NCBI RefSeq assembly: GCF_014696315.1
Contig: NZ_JACJPX010000033.1
Coordinates: forward strand, 1-64,000
Reading direction: 5' to 3'
DNA length: 64,000 nucleotides
Source: Calothrix membranacea FACHB-236
GTDB lineage: Bacteria; Cyanobacteriota; Cyanobacteriia; Cyanobacteriales; Nostocaceae
Below, piece after piece: positions 56,101 through 64,000 of this stretch; position 1 is the stretch's first letter; each line of letters begins with the position of its first letter. The notes beneath the pieces are model-generated. The model made no database searches, was not told the DNA's origin, and saw nothing but the letters and a program-made list of their open reading frames with translations. Both the position numbers and the translations under genes were made by a program.

Positions 56101-59026
56101 AGAGGTATTATTTATCTTCTCCAATATGATTCGGATTTGGAAAGATCCACTGAATGCAACCCTAGAGACTTCATTGCAAGGTTATCAAACAGGGCTAGAA
56201 ACAGGGAAACTCGAGTATGCGGGTTATAACGCAGCTGGTTACTGTGGGGCGCTGCTACATTCCGGTGAACAGTTAGATATAGTTTTCCAAGAATTTGCCA
56301 ATTACACTCAATCACTTCAACAACTGCACCAAGACAAGGCGCTGACATACCATTTCATAGCGCAACAATTGGTACTGAATTTAATGGGAAAGTCAGCCGA
56401 TCCTTGCTGTTTGGTGGGTGAGGTATATGATGAAATCGCTATGCAGCAGAAATATTTAGCAGCCCAAGAAGCCAATTCCCTTTCCCGCCTCTATACCTTG
56501 AAGACTTGGCTAGGGGTTTTATTTGGGCAAGAACAGCAGGCGGTGGAAAATGCTAGGGAAGCCGAAAAATGGATTGCTGGATCGCAGGGAACCTTGGTAA
56601 CTTTCGTTTTTTGCTTTTATCAATCCCTAGCGGAGTTAGGTATTTATCCCACTGCATCGAAATCGGCTCAAGCCAAGATTTTGCAGAAGGTAAATAAGAA
56701 CCTCAAGCGGCTGAAGAAATGGGCAGATTATGCACCCATAACTTATTTGCAAAAATGGTATTTAGTTGCAGCCGAGAAGCATCGAGTATTAGGACAAATG
56801 TCTGCGGCTATGGAGATGTACGATCGCGCGATCGCCCTAGCAAAAGAAAACCAATTTCTCCAAGAAGAAGCGATCGCCTGTGAATTGGCGGCTAAATTTT
56901 ATCTCAGTTGGGGTAAAGCCAAAGTCTCCCAAGTCTATATGACTGATGCTTACTACGCTTATTTGCGTTGGGGTGCAGTTGCTAAAGTCGCTGATTTAGA
57001 AAAGCGCTATCCGCAAATGTTCCCACCTATCCGCCAACAACCAATTACCTCAACAAATCTCTTCGACTCATCCTTGCAGAGAAATCAAGCCACCACATTA
57101 ACAGCATACGATTCTTCCAAGTTGCTAGATTTGGCAACTATTCTCAAAGCTTCTCAAACCCTTTCCAGTCAAATTGAACTAGAGAAATTACTAACAGCGT
57201 TACTGCAAATTGTGATTGAAAATGCTGGCGCTGATAAAGCTGTGTTTTTACTACCACAAGCTGATCAATGGTTAATAGCAGGTATTTCGCAACTCCAACA
57301 ACACACAACTGTTTTGCAATCTTTACCTCTAGAGAACAGTGAAACTGTGCCGATTTCGGTGATCAATTCAGTGAAAAATACTCGGAAATCAGTAATACTC
57401 GATTATGCTATTGATCATCCCACCTTTGCGGTTGACCCCTACATTCTTCACCACCGCCCTAAGAGTATTTTATGTACCCCTATTCTCCATCAAAGCAAAT
57501 TGATCGGGATTTTATACTTAGAAAACAACTTAACCGTCGGGGCGTTTACAGGCGATCGCGCTGAACTTCTGAATCTCCTATGCGCTCAAGTCGCTATCTC
57601 CCTAGAAAATGCTCGTCTCTATCAAGAATCACAAAATTACGCCCAACAGTTAGAGCGATCGCTACAACAATTGCAACAAGCCCAACAAGAATTGCTGCAC
57701 AGCACCCAAGCCTTACAGAATACTCAAAATCGGTTGCAAAAGTTGGCGGAAAACGCCCCAGGGATGATTTATCAATTCCGTCTCGCTGTCGATGGTTCAG
57801 CATCGTTCTCTTATGTTAGCTCTGGTTGCTATGAACTGTTTGGCTTACATCCAGAGGAAATATCAGACGCAGAGGTGCTGTTTGCGATGACTTATCCAGA
57901 GGAGCATGAGAGCATTAAAAAATCAATTATGGATTCAGCCGCTAACTTAACACCTTGGCGATGGGAAGGAAGATTTTTAGTTACTGGTAAAGAAAAATGG
58001 ACACAAGCTGCTTCCCGCCCAGAACTTCAAGCTGATGGCTCAATTGTTTGGGATGGAGTCTTGATAGATATTAGCGATCGCAAATTCGCTGAAGCCGCAT
58101 TACGCCAATCGGAAATTCAACTGCGCCAGAAGGCTGAAGATTTAGAGCAAGCACTATACGAACTCCAACAGGCGCAAACCCAACTGGTGCAAAGCGAGAA
58201 AATGTCTGCATTGGGTAATCTTGTCGCTGGTGTCGCCCACGAAATCAATAACCCCATTGGATTCCTCAGTGGAAATATTGATTATACATTGGACTATATC
58301 AAGGATTTGTTTGGCTTGATTGATTTATATCAGCAGGAATATACCAATCCCAGTACTACTATTGAACGCCAAATTAAAGCCATCGACCTCAACTATATTC
58401 GCAAAGATTTACCTAAGATGATTGCTTCCATGCAAGAAGCTGTAAATCGCATTTGTGATATCAGTAATAGCCTCAGAACCTTCTCCCGTGCAGATAGCGA
58501 TCGCTCCACCTATTTTAACCTGCATGACGGTATCAACAGTACTATTTTGATTCTCAAGCATCGCCTCAAAGCCTCACAATCTCGCCCAGCTATTGAAGTT
58601 ATCAAAAACTATGGTGAAATTCCTCAACTTAAATGTTATCCGGGACAACTCAACCAAGTATTTATGAACTTATTAGTCAATGCCATTGATGCTTTAGAAG
58701 AAACCAATATCGGCCGCAGTTTTGACGAGATTCAAGCTCATCCTAATTATATCACTATTACTACTAGTTTCAGTGAAAATTCGCAGCAAGTAATTCTCAG
58801 AATTCAAGATAATGGTCATGGGATGACAGCAGAAACACAACAAAAGATTTTTACGCAATTATTTACTACTAAACCTGTAGGTAAAGGCACAGGTTTAGGA
58901 TTAGCAATTGCTCGTCAAATTATTGTGGAAAAACATGGAGGCACAATCAATGTAAATTCTTCACCAGGACAAGGAGCCGAGTTTATCATTCGTCTGCCAA
59001 TAGAGCCATCATCTCATGATTTTTGA
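53117..59026 (+). CDS. Dual Ser/Thr and His kinase with ATPase, GAF and PAS domains (HstK type)
   Basis: This 1969-residue cytoplasmic protein has an N-terminal Ser/Thr kinase domain (about residues 10-275) with catalytic Asp136 in HKDIKPSN and a metal-binding DFT in place of DFG. An AAA-like ATPase follows with Walker A GCSGIGKT (Lys342), then a helical TPR-like region (about 700-1290). A GAF domain (about 1355-1500), a PAS domain (about 1540-1665) and a histidine kinase core with His1708 in AHEINNP complete it. This is the HstK-type architecture described in Anabaena. ATG 53117 is preferred; the frame starts with TTG at 53111. Its targets are unknown. The FIST/kinase operon follows on the same strand, 67 bases away. 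Confidence 0.93.
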   Translation: MNMVADGTVAIAGYSITKPIYAGTRTLIYQANRNIDQMPVVIKLMRNEYPSFNEIVQFRNQYTITKNLDLPGILKIYSLEAYRNGYALIMEDMGGISLKDWIVQKQGDIIDDFLSVAIQIATHLEAIHRHRVIHKDIKPSNILINPQTHQIKLIDFTVASLLPKETPQLQNPNILEGTLAYISPEQTGRMNRGIDYRSDFYALGVTFYELLTARLPFSSTDPMELLHSHIAKIAPQVHTINPSIPLTISNIIAKLMAKNAEDRYQGAAGLRHDLEISLAQYQTTKNIVEIPLGSRDIYEHFLIPEKLYGRTSAVETLLKAFDRVSTGATEMLLVAGCSGIGKTAVINEVHKPIVRQRGYFIKGKYDQFQRNIPFLGFVQAFQDLMSQILSESDTQIKVWRSKILSAVGDNGQVIIDVIPGLENIIGKQPLVTELSGNSAQNRFNLLFQKFTQVFTTQEHPLVIFLDDLQWSDLASLKLLELLMNDAGSLLLIGCYRDHEVSPAHPLILTVQGVKKTGLTVNKITLNNLSQADINHLVADTLSCDEIVAQPLANLVYQKTQGNPFFARQFLKFLYEEKLITFDSDARYWQCDIAQVKAIAIIDDVVEFMALQLQKLPPATQDVLKLAACIGAQFDLNTLAIASARSPAATAADLWKALQDGFLLPTSEIYKFFTDADDLPTSVIPSAANPTYKFLHDRIHEAAYSLIPDERKQSTHLRIGQLLLQSIPVSEQEARIFDIVNHLNRGIEVISTTAQRQELILLNFMAGKKARTATAYGAAVNYFAIAKSLLPVNHWQRQYHLSLDIYHAAAEAAYLSGDTSQMEQLLDEIFQNAESLLDTITAYEIRLNSYTVNHQPTQSVAMGLEALKQLGVKFPQKVTKLHIILALLQIKLALRRKNIQDLLRLPPMQNPTALAKMSLLSSIVTASYMCEPNLHLLIILKQLELSLRYGNSAFTATAYAAYGFILCMMGDIEIGYQFGELGLRLTENGLGKQFRTEVLFIFSNMIRIWKDPLNATLETSLQGYQTGLETGKLEYAGYNAAGYCGALLHSGEQLDIVFQEFANYTQSLQQLHQDKALTYHFIAQQLVLNLMGKSADPCCLVGEVYDEIAMQQKYLAAQEANSLSRLYTLKTWLGVLFGQEQQAVENAREAEKWIAGSQGTLVTFVFCFYQSLAELGIYPTASKSAQAKILQKVNKNLKRLKKWADYAPITYLQKWYLVAAEKHRVLGQMSAAMEMYDRAIALAKENQFLQEEAIACELAAKFYLSWGKAKVSQVYMTDAYYAYLRWGAVAKVADLEKRYPQMFPPIRQQPITSTNLFDSSLQRNQATTLTAYDSSKLLDLATILKASQTLSSQIELEKLLTALLQIVIENAGADKAVFLLPQADQWLIAGISQLQQHTTVLQSLPLENSETVPISVINSVKNTRKSVILDYAIDHPTFAVDPYILHHRPKSILCTPILHQSKLIGILYLENNLTVGAFTGDRAELLNLLCAQVAISLENARLYQESQNYAQQLERSLQQLQQAQQELLHSTQALQNTQNRLQKLAENAPGMIYQFRLAVDGSASFSYVSSGCYELFGLHPEEISDAEVLFAMTYPEEHESIKKSIMDSAANLTPWRWEGRFLVTGKEKWTQAASRPELQADGSIVWDGVLIDISDRKFAEAALRQSEIQLRQKAEDLEQALYELQQAQTQLVQSEKMSALGNLVAGVAHEINNPIGFLSGNIDYTLDYIKDLFGLIDLYQQEYTNPSTTIERQIKAIDLNYIRKDLPKMIASMQEAVNRICDISNSLRTFSRADSDRSTYFNLHDGINSTILILKHRLKASQSRPAIEVIKNYGEIPQLKCYPGQLNQVFMNLLVNAIDALEETNIGRSFDEIQAHPNYITITTSFSENSQQVILRIQDNGHGMTAETQQKIFTQLFTTKPVGKGTGLGLAIARQIIVEKHGGTINVNSSPGQGAEFIIRLPIEPSSHDF

Positions 59027-59093
59027 CTATTGCTTACAGATAGGATCAATCGCATTTCTTCGAGTTTAGATTAGATTTATACCAGGATATAAA

Positions 59094-60260
59094 ATGTTAA
59101 AAGTTGTTGTTGGACACAGTGAAGACCCAGATTCTCAAGATGCGATCGCAGAAGTTTTGGAACATTGTGTTGGTGATTTAGATGGTGTAATTCCTCAAGC
59201 AGGTATCTTATTTGCTGCTATTGATTTCGATCATGCTTTAATCGTTAAAGAAATAAACCAAGTTTTCCCCGAACTTGAATTGATTGGTTGTACTACCGAT
59301 GGTGAAGCTTCCTCAGTTTTAGGATTTCAACAAGATTCTTTAACGCTGATGCTCATGTACTCTGATAATGTAGAAATCCATGCTGGTGTGGGTTATGGAG
59401 CCAAAGATAACCCCTTAGAGGCGGCTAAACAAGCAGTACAACAAGCCACCGAGAAAAGTACTAATTCTGCAAAATTATGTATTACTGTTCCCGCAAGTTA
59501 TATAGAAGATGGTTCCACAACTAATGGTGAGTTAATTCTCCAAGGATTGAAACTAGCCTTAGGTGCGGAAATGCCAATTTTAGGTGGTACAGCTGGCGAT
59601 CAATTTAGGTTTACAAAAACCTATCAATTTTTCCGCAACGAAGTACTAACAGATGCATTACCAGTTTTAATCTTTTCTGGAGATATCAAATTTTCCTATG
59701 GAATTGGCTGTGGCTGGGAACCCATTGGACGCAAAAGCATTGTTACCAAATCTCAAGAAACTATTCTCTATGAGATAGAAGGTATCACGGCCCTGGCATA
59801 TTATGAGCGCTATTTAGGCGATCGTCCTCCTACGGCAGAGCATCCATTAGCTGTGTATGAAGGAGATAGCGATCGCTATTATATGCGAGTGCCTAATACT
59901 TATGATGTGGAAACTGGTAGCATAAATTTTCTCGGTAATGTCCCAGAACAAGCTACAGTTCAAGTCACAGATATTAGTAGAGATGATGTAATTGCAGCAT
60001 CTGAAACTTCATTTAAAAATGCTCTAGCAAATTATCCCGGAACGCAACCAGAAGCAGTTTTAATATTTTCTTGTTGCTGTCGCCGTTGGCTTTTAGGAAC
60101 CAGAGCCAAAGAAGAATATCAACTTGTAAAAAATGCATTGCGTGAAGAAGTACCCATTTGTGGATTCTATACTTACGGTGAATTTGCACCCTTAGAACCT
60201 CATGGTTCCTCTTACTATCACCAAGAAACTTTTGTGACTTTGCTTCTAGGAACTAAGTAG
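59094..60260 (+). CDS. FIST-domain sensory protein (FIST_N-FIST_C)
   Basis: The 388-residue protein comprises a FIST_N domain (about 25-225, with LELIGCTTDGEASS and ILGGTAGDQF) and a FIST_C domain (about 225-375, ending CGFYTYGEFAPL). FIST domains are predicted to bind small ligands such as amino acids and occur in signal-transduction proteins. No output or membrane domain is present. The stop lies six bases before the start of a histidine kinase that has no sensor of its own, so it is the natural sensor for that kinase. Two CCC/CC Cys runs (IFSCCCRRW) may be redox-active. Confidence 0.9.
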   Translation: MLKVVVGHSEDPDSQDAIAEVLEHCVGDLDGVIPQAGILFAAIDFDHALIVKEINQVFPELELIGCTTDGEASSVLGFQQDSLTLMLMYSDNVEIHAGVGYGAKDNPLEAAKQAVQQATEKSTNSAKLCITVPASYIEDGSTTNGELILQGLKLALGAEMPILGGTAGDQFRFTKTYQFFRNEVLTDALPVLIFSGDIKFSYGIGCGWEPIGRKSIVTKSQETILYEIEGITALAYYERYLGDRPPTAEHPLAVYEGDSDRYYMRVPNTYDVETGSINFLGNVPEQATVQVTDISRDDVIAASETSFKNALANYPGTQPEAVLIFSCCCRRWLLGTRAKEEYQLVKNALREEVPICGFYTYGEFAPLEPHGSSYYHQETFVTLLLGTK

Positions 60261-60266
60261 AGGCTT

Positions 60267-61343
60267 ATGGAACCCACAGACAATGAGAGCAGACTCAAAG
60301 AGTTAGAAAAAACCGTTCGGATTCTGAAAAAAAAGTTAGAGCGATCAGAAGCCGATAGATTACAACTAGAGAACAATACTGAAGTTAGAGAAAGCGTTCT
60401 CAAAAATATGATTCGCGAGTTAGAAGATTCACAAACTGCTTTAAAGCACAGAGGTGATGAGCTAGAAAATGCCCTCAGAAATCTCGAAGCTTTACAAATG
60501 AAACTCGTAGAATCAGAGAAAATGTCTGCTCTCGGAGTTCTAGTGGCTGGAATTGCTCACGAAATTAATAACCCAGTCAGTTTTATATATGGCAATTTAA
60601 ATTATGCATATGAATATTTTCAAGATTTATTGAGGCTAATTGCACTGTATCAAAAATATTATCCTGAACCTGAAGTTGAAATTAAACGAGAAATGCAAGT
60701 TATTGAACTTGATTTCCTCAAGCAAGATGCAGAGAAACTTTTTCGCTCTATGAATGTAGGAGCAGAGCGTATTCGTGAAATAGTTAAGTCACTCCGGACA
60801 TTTTCTCGTTTGGATGAAGCCGAATTTAAAGCGGTAGATATTCATGAGGGAATCGACAGCACTCTAGTTATTTTAAACAGCCGTATTAAAGCATCAGCAG
60901 ACAATTATCATGGCATTGAAGTTATTAAAAATTATGGAACCTTCCCCTTAATAAAGTGTTACGCTGGACACATGAATCAGGTATTTATGAATCTGATTAC
61001 CAATGCCATTGATGCTTTAGAAGATTCTTTATTAAAACAAAAAATAGCTGGAATAGAACAGAAAATATATAAACATCCACAAATTAATATTAATACTAGC
61101 ATCGTTGATAATTCTTGGGTAGAAATTCGCATTTCTGACAATGGTATAGGAATGGATGATAAAGTGCGAAGTAAAGTATTTGATCCGTTCTTTACAACTA
61201 AAGCTGTAGGGAGAGGCACAGGTTTAGGTTTATCAATTAGTTACCAAATTATTAACGAACTGCATGGTGGTAAATTAGAGTGCTATTCACAACCAGGCGT
61301 AGGTACAGAATTTGTCATTAAAATCCCAATTCGAGAAAATTAA
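60267..61343 (+). CDS. Sensorless histidine kinase paired with a FIST protein
   Basis: The 358-residue protein has a coiled coil (about residues 5-75), the HisKA core with His98 in AHEINNP, and a HATPase with NLITNAIDA, DNGIGM and GRGTGLGL. No PAS, GAF, Cache or membrane segment precedes it, so input must come through the coiled coil, probably from the FIST protein encoded six bases upstream. AGAGG precedes ATG 60267. It shares its core with the kinases at 19838, 39275 and 53117. No response regulator follows. Confidence 0.93.
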   Translation: MEPTDNESRLKELEKTVRILKKKLERSEADRLQLENNTEVRESVLKNMIRELEDSQTALKHRGDELENALRNLEALQMKLVESEKMSALGVLVAGIAHEINNPVSFIYGNLNYAYEYFQDLLRLIALYQKYYPEPEVEIKREMQVIELDFLKQDAEKLFRSMNVGAERIREIVKSLRTFSRLDEAEFKAVDIHEGIDSTLVILNSRIKASADNYHGIEVIKNYGTFPLIKCYAGHMNQVFMNLITNAIDALEDSLLKQKIAGIEQKIYKHPQININTSIVDNSWVEIRISDNGIGMDDKVRSKVFDPFFTTKAVGRGTGLGLSISYQIINELHGGKLECYSQPGVGTEFVIKIPIREN

Positions 61344-61652
61344 TTATCTCAATTAACGTCATATTTTACAGTAGCTTACAGATACATAATTTATAAAAAT
61401 CAGACAAATTTGAAAAAAGAATGCGACAGATTTTAGGGGCAAGGCAGTGCCGTGTCCTCTAGAATATTATTGATGTGTCGCAAACATTATCTGATTTGGT
61501 ATTAGACCAATTTTCTAGAAAAATATGACAAATAAGTAAGGGTACAAATACTGCTCGGTTAAGGATTTTTAACTCGGAATGGGTAAGGGTTAATGGTTTT
61601 TTCTTGCCCCTTTTCCCCTTCCCCTTTTGCCCTTAACTGACAAGTATTGGTA
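61344..61652. other. Spacer between convergent genes, with palindromic repeats
   Basis: About 310 bases between the sensorless kinase and the binding-protein gene. It holds an imperfect GCAGTGC-type palindrome (61435-61458) and a pyrimidine-rich tract (61600-61635). No gene is seen. Confidence 0.5.
61435..61458. repeat. GCAGTGC-centred palindromic repeat, imperfect copy
   Basis: AGGGGCAAGGCAGTGCCGTG followed by TCCT is an imperfect palindrome with the same core as 101-118 and 61653-61675. Confidence 0.5.
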
Positions 61653-61675
61653 AGGGTACAGCAGTGCTGTACCCT
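61653..61675. terminator. Perfect GCAGTGC-centred palindrome between convergent genes
   Basis: Arms AGGGTACAGCA and TGCTGTACCCT (11 bp each, one-base centre) form a perfect palindrome 26 bases beyond the stop of the binding-protein gene. It belongs to the same dispersed family as 101-118 and 61435-61458, and probably acts as a bidirectional transcription end; no T run is present. Confidence 0.55.
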
Positions 61676-61701
61676 CGAATAATTTCCCTGTAATTCAATT
61701 T

Positions 61702-63003
61702 CTATGTACGATTATTCCACTGTTGCGCTGCGTCCTCTACAGCTTTATCTACTGTTTTTTGGTCTAACATTGCTGCTTGCAAGTTCTCATAAATTGCCTT
61801 TTGCAATTTGTTAAAATCCTTCATTGTTGGTGTTAATATTTCTGCTTGTTGTAGTTGTTGAGCGCTGATTACTCTTGCTTTGTCTACTGTTGTTGCACTA
61901 GCAGGAACATCTTTAAAGTAACTATCAGAAAGTGATTTTACGGTAGATGGCAAAACATTAGCCGCTTTAGCAAAAGCTAATTGGTTTTGATCGTTAGTGA
62001 CAAACAGAGCAAATTTCACAGCACCATCTGCGTACTTGCTATCTTTGGGGATCACTAAGTTCATGACAGCAACATTCTTTTTACCAGTATCACCTGTAAT
62101 TTGCGGTGCGATCGCAGAAGCTTGAGCAATTTTCGGAGCATTGTTAGCGATGGTTTTCAGAAATTCTGGGCCGGAAGCTAAAAATGCTGTTTCTCCTGCT
62201 TGGTATAAATCTATTGCATGGCGATGTCCTTGAGTTAAAACCTCTTTTGGAAGTAATCCTTTTTTGTATAAATCTACCCAATACTGAAAAGCTGCTTTGC
62301 CTTGCGGTGAGTTAAAAGCTGCTTTACCTTCGGAATCTACTAAGGTGACTCCCATTTGCACAAATGATTCCAAAACTTCTCCGGAATCTTGCGGAACAAA
62401 AGTTACAAAAAATGCATATTTCCCTGTTTTATCTTTAATTTGTTGTGCTACTTGCCCTAATTCTGCGTAAGTATTCGGTGTTTTGTTGATACCTGCCTGT
62501 TTTAATAAATCAGTGTTATAAATAGTTAGCCGGGTAGTGAGGTACCAGGGAATACCAAAACTCTTACCATTTAGTGTGCTAGCTTTCCAAATATTTGGTA
62601 GATAGGAGGAACGTACTTCATTTGGGACTTTCGTATCTAAATCTAACCAGGCATTTCGTCCTGCAAGTTGAGATGCGAAATCCGGATTGAGGTTCACAAC
62701 ATCAGGTGGCGTTTTTGCTGAGACAGCTGTTAAGATTTTGTTCTCCATTGCTGCCCAAGGTATATCGACCCAGTTAATCTTTATACCTTTGTTTTGTGAT
62801 TCAAAAGATGCAATCAGGTTCTGAAAGTAACTATTAAATTGAGGTTGGAGTTGCATTGTCCAAAACTCAATTGTTGTTGCTCCCCCAGAAGCCTGTTCTG
62901 TTCGTGTGCCTACATTTCCTGTACTACAACTGACTATCCAGCTAGTCAATAAACCGAGCAGTACAAACACAGTCAATCGTCTGAATTTTGAAGTTTTAAA
63001 CAT
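61702..63003 (-). CDS. Extracellular solute-binding lipoprotein, sugar ABC transporter type
   Basis: The 433-residue protein has a lipoprotein signal with a lipobox-like IVSC (Cys26) and the family 1 solute-binding fold (ATTIEFWTMQLQPQFN, GIKINWVDIPWAAMENKI, DVVNLNPDFASQLA, AFLASGPEFLKTIA). This family delivers sugars or oligosaccharides to ABC permeases. No permease or ATPase gene follows within the window; the next gene in its direction is convergent. Ligand unknown. It is divergent from pilM. Confidence 0.92.
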   Translation of the reverse strand: MFKTSKFRRLTVFVLLGLLTSWIVSCSTGNVGTRTEQASGGATTIEFWTMQLQPQFNSYFQNLIASFESQNKGIKINWVDIPWAAMENKILTAVSAKTPPDVVNLNPDFASQLAGRNAWLDLDTKVPNEVRSSYLPNIWKASTLNGKSFGIPWYLTTRLTIYNTDLLKQAGINKTPNTYAELGQVAQQIKDKTGKYAFFVTFVPQDSGEVLESFVQMGVTLVDSEGKAAFNSPQGKAAFQYWVDLYKKGLLPKEVLTQGHRHAIDLYQAGETAFLASGPEFLKTIANNAPKIAQASAIAPQITGDTGKKNVAVMNLVIPKDSKYADGAVKFALFVTNDQNQLAFAKAANVLPSTVKSLSDSYFKDVPASATTVDKARVISAQQLQQAEILTPTMKDFNKLQKAIYENLQAAMLDQKTVDKAVEDAAQQWNNRT

Positions 63004-63144
63004 TTTACTAGTATATTTACGCTTGCTCTGAGTGAAAAGCTTATGCAGAATTGTCGAGATTATAGGCTAAATCAATTACCTAGTACCAAGAACGTTTTTT
63101 AGCATCATTTAACTTATCAATTTAGCAGTGCAACGGGCATCAAA

Positions 63145-64000
63145 GTGGTGAAAAGCTTCAATAGTCTGTTTAGCAAATCTAATAAAGGGGTCGGTATTGA
63201 ACTAGCACCAGAAAGGGTGAATATAGTTCAATTACGCAAACAACGTCAAGGCTTAAAAGTAGAAGCCTTAACATCAATACCAGTTCCCGAAGGTGTAATG
63301 ATGGATGGTCAAATCGCTGATGCGCCAGCGATGGCCCAGTTAATCCAACAGGGTCTGGCTGAAAGCAAAATTAAAGCTTCTCGGGTTGCTACTGGTGTAA
63401 CAGGACGAGATTCAATCGTACGTTTAATACCTGTACCAGCAGAGTTAGATGATAAAGAACTGCGAGAAATGGTGCTAAACCATGAAGCAGCTTTGTATTT
63501 ACCCTATCCGCGTGAAGAAGCTGATGTGGATTATCAAAAACTTGGGTACTTTGTAGATGAAGATGGTATTGAAAAAGTACAAGTACTTTTAGTAGCTACA
63601 CGTAAGGAGGTAACGGAATCATATATTAATACATTTGAGCAGGCAGGATTGCAAATCGATGTTTTAGAAATAAACAGTTTTGCAATGATTCGGACAATCC
63701 GCGATCAACTGCGGCAATTCAGCCCCCAAGAAGCAGCAGTATTAGTTGATATCGAATTTGACAGTTCCGAAATTGCCATTATTGTCAACGGAGTACCGCA
63801 ATTTTCACGCACTGTGCCTATCGGTACTTATCAAATGCAATATGCCCTCTCGAAGGCTATGAGTTTACCTGCAAGCCGAGATATGGAAATGTTGTATGGC
63901 ATGACAATTATGACAACGAACGTCGATGGCGGCAAAACTGGGCTAACCGATATTAATCCGGGTATGGCAGCTTTATTAAGAGTTTTGGGGGAACTCACCG
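63145..64000 (+). CDS. pilM: Type IV pilus assembly protein PilM (3' truncated by window edge)
   Basis: The open frame encodes 285 residues of PilM, an actin-like cytoplasmic ATPase-fold protein that links the pilus motor to PilN/PilO. Matching segments are GVGIELAPERVNIVQLRKQ, ATGVTGRDSIVRLIPVP, LNHEAALYLPYP and VLVDIEFDSSEIAIIVNG. There is no in-frame ATG; translation probably starts at GTG 63145 (or 63148), giving MVKSFNSLFSKSN. In cyanobacteria pilMNOQ genes follow each other and serve motility, DNA uptake and hormogonium gliding, so pilN is expected just beyond the window. Confidence 0.95.
   Translation, partial: MVKSFNSLFSKSNKGVGIELAPERVNIVQLRKQRQGLKVEALTSIPVPEGVMMDGQIADAPAMAQLIQQGLAESKIKASRVATGVTGRDSIVRLIPVPAELDDKELREMVLNHEAALYLPYPREEADVDYQKLGYFVDEDGIEKVQVLLVATRKEVTESYINTFEQAGLQIDVLEINSFAMIRTIRDQLRQFSPQEAAVLVDIEFDSSEIAIIVNGVPQFSRTVPIGTYQMQYALSKAMSLPASRDMEMLYGMTIMTTNVDGGKTGLTDINPGMAALLRVLGELT

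Noticed and set aside
61702-63003. Complete sugar ABC transporter operon
   Set aside because: Only the binding lipoprotein is present; no permease or ATPase gene lies next to it.

Overview
The window is chromosomal DNA of a filamentous, probably heterocyst-forming cyanobacterium (Nostoc/Calothrix/Tolypothrix type). The basis is: very frequent GCGATCGC (HIP1) octamers inside and between genes, an allophycocyanin alpha-type phycobiliprotein, SbtA/SbtB bicarbonate uptake genes, Vipp1, heptanucleotide tandem repeats typical of Nostocales, long AT-rich intergenic spacers, and many large multidomain kinases. The genus call is inference; no rRNA or other phylogenetic marker is present. I found no tRNA, rRNA, CRISPR array, prophage or complete insertion sequence.

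Layout. 0-6.8 kb: tail of an unknown gene, a secreted beta-lactamase-fold serine hydrolase, a 1433-residue CHASE/PAS/GAF hybrid kinase and a small tyrosine-phosphatase-like protein. 7.0-9.0 kb: a tightly coupled carbon-uptake operon (SbtA, a PII-like SbtB, an exported beta-carbonic anhydrase). 9.1-14.1 kb: secA between two toxin-antitoxin pairs, one of them flanked by imperfect direct repeats. 14.2-18.4 kb: a di-haem cytochrome c and a TPR-CHAT protease-like protein. 19.2-22.6 kb: an isochorismatase-fold protein translationally coupled to a histidine kinase, then rlmN. 22.8-27.8 kb: a fasciclin protein, an allophycocyanin alpha paralogue, several very small genes and a MITE-like element. 27.9-36.7 kb: uvrC, a single-domain response regulator, an aminotransferase, thioredoxin, vipp1 and pspA, and a proline-rich SPOR-like membrane protein. 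37.3-44.5 kb: pentapeptide-repeat and DUF937-like proteins, a UPF0175 gene next to a dCache/HAMP histidine kinase, and three poorly characterised proteins. 44.7-48.8 kb: KDPG aldolase, two L,D-transpeptidases, hisS. 48.9-52.9 kb: a cupin-like protein, a secreted ABM-domain protein, an alpha/beta-hydrolase with a damaged active site, and a cyclic amidohydrolase. 53.1-61.3 kb: a giant Ser/Thr-His kinase, a FIST sensor protein and a sensorless histidine kinase. 61.7-64 kb: a sugar-type ABC binding lipoprotein and the 5' part of pilM.

How it fits together. Signal transduction dominates. Four kinases (19838, 39275, 53117, 60267) share one conserved kinase core with an AHEINNP phosphoacceptor box, while their input differs: PAS, dCache, Ser/Thr-kinase plus ATPase plus GAF, or nothing at all. 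At least two of these kinases are directly coupled to a separate gene that may serve as the sensor (a FIST protein; an isochorismatase-fold protein that appears to lack its catalytic Asp). The best candidates for under-described biology are these two-gene sensor/kinase units, the SbtA-SbtB-carbonic anhydrase operon with a short SbtB, the pseudo-hydrolase beside an amidohydrolase, the isolated allophycocyanin paralogue followed by a Lys-rich micropeptide, and an unusual 21-bp minisatellite that continues the reading frame of the preceding gene after its stop codon.
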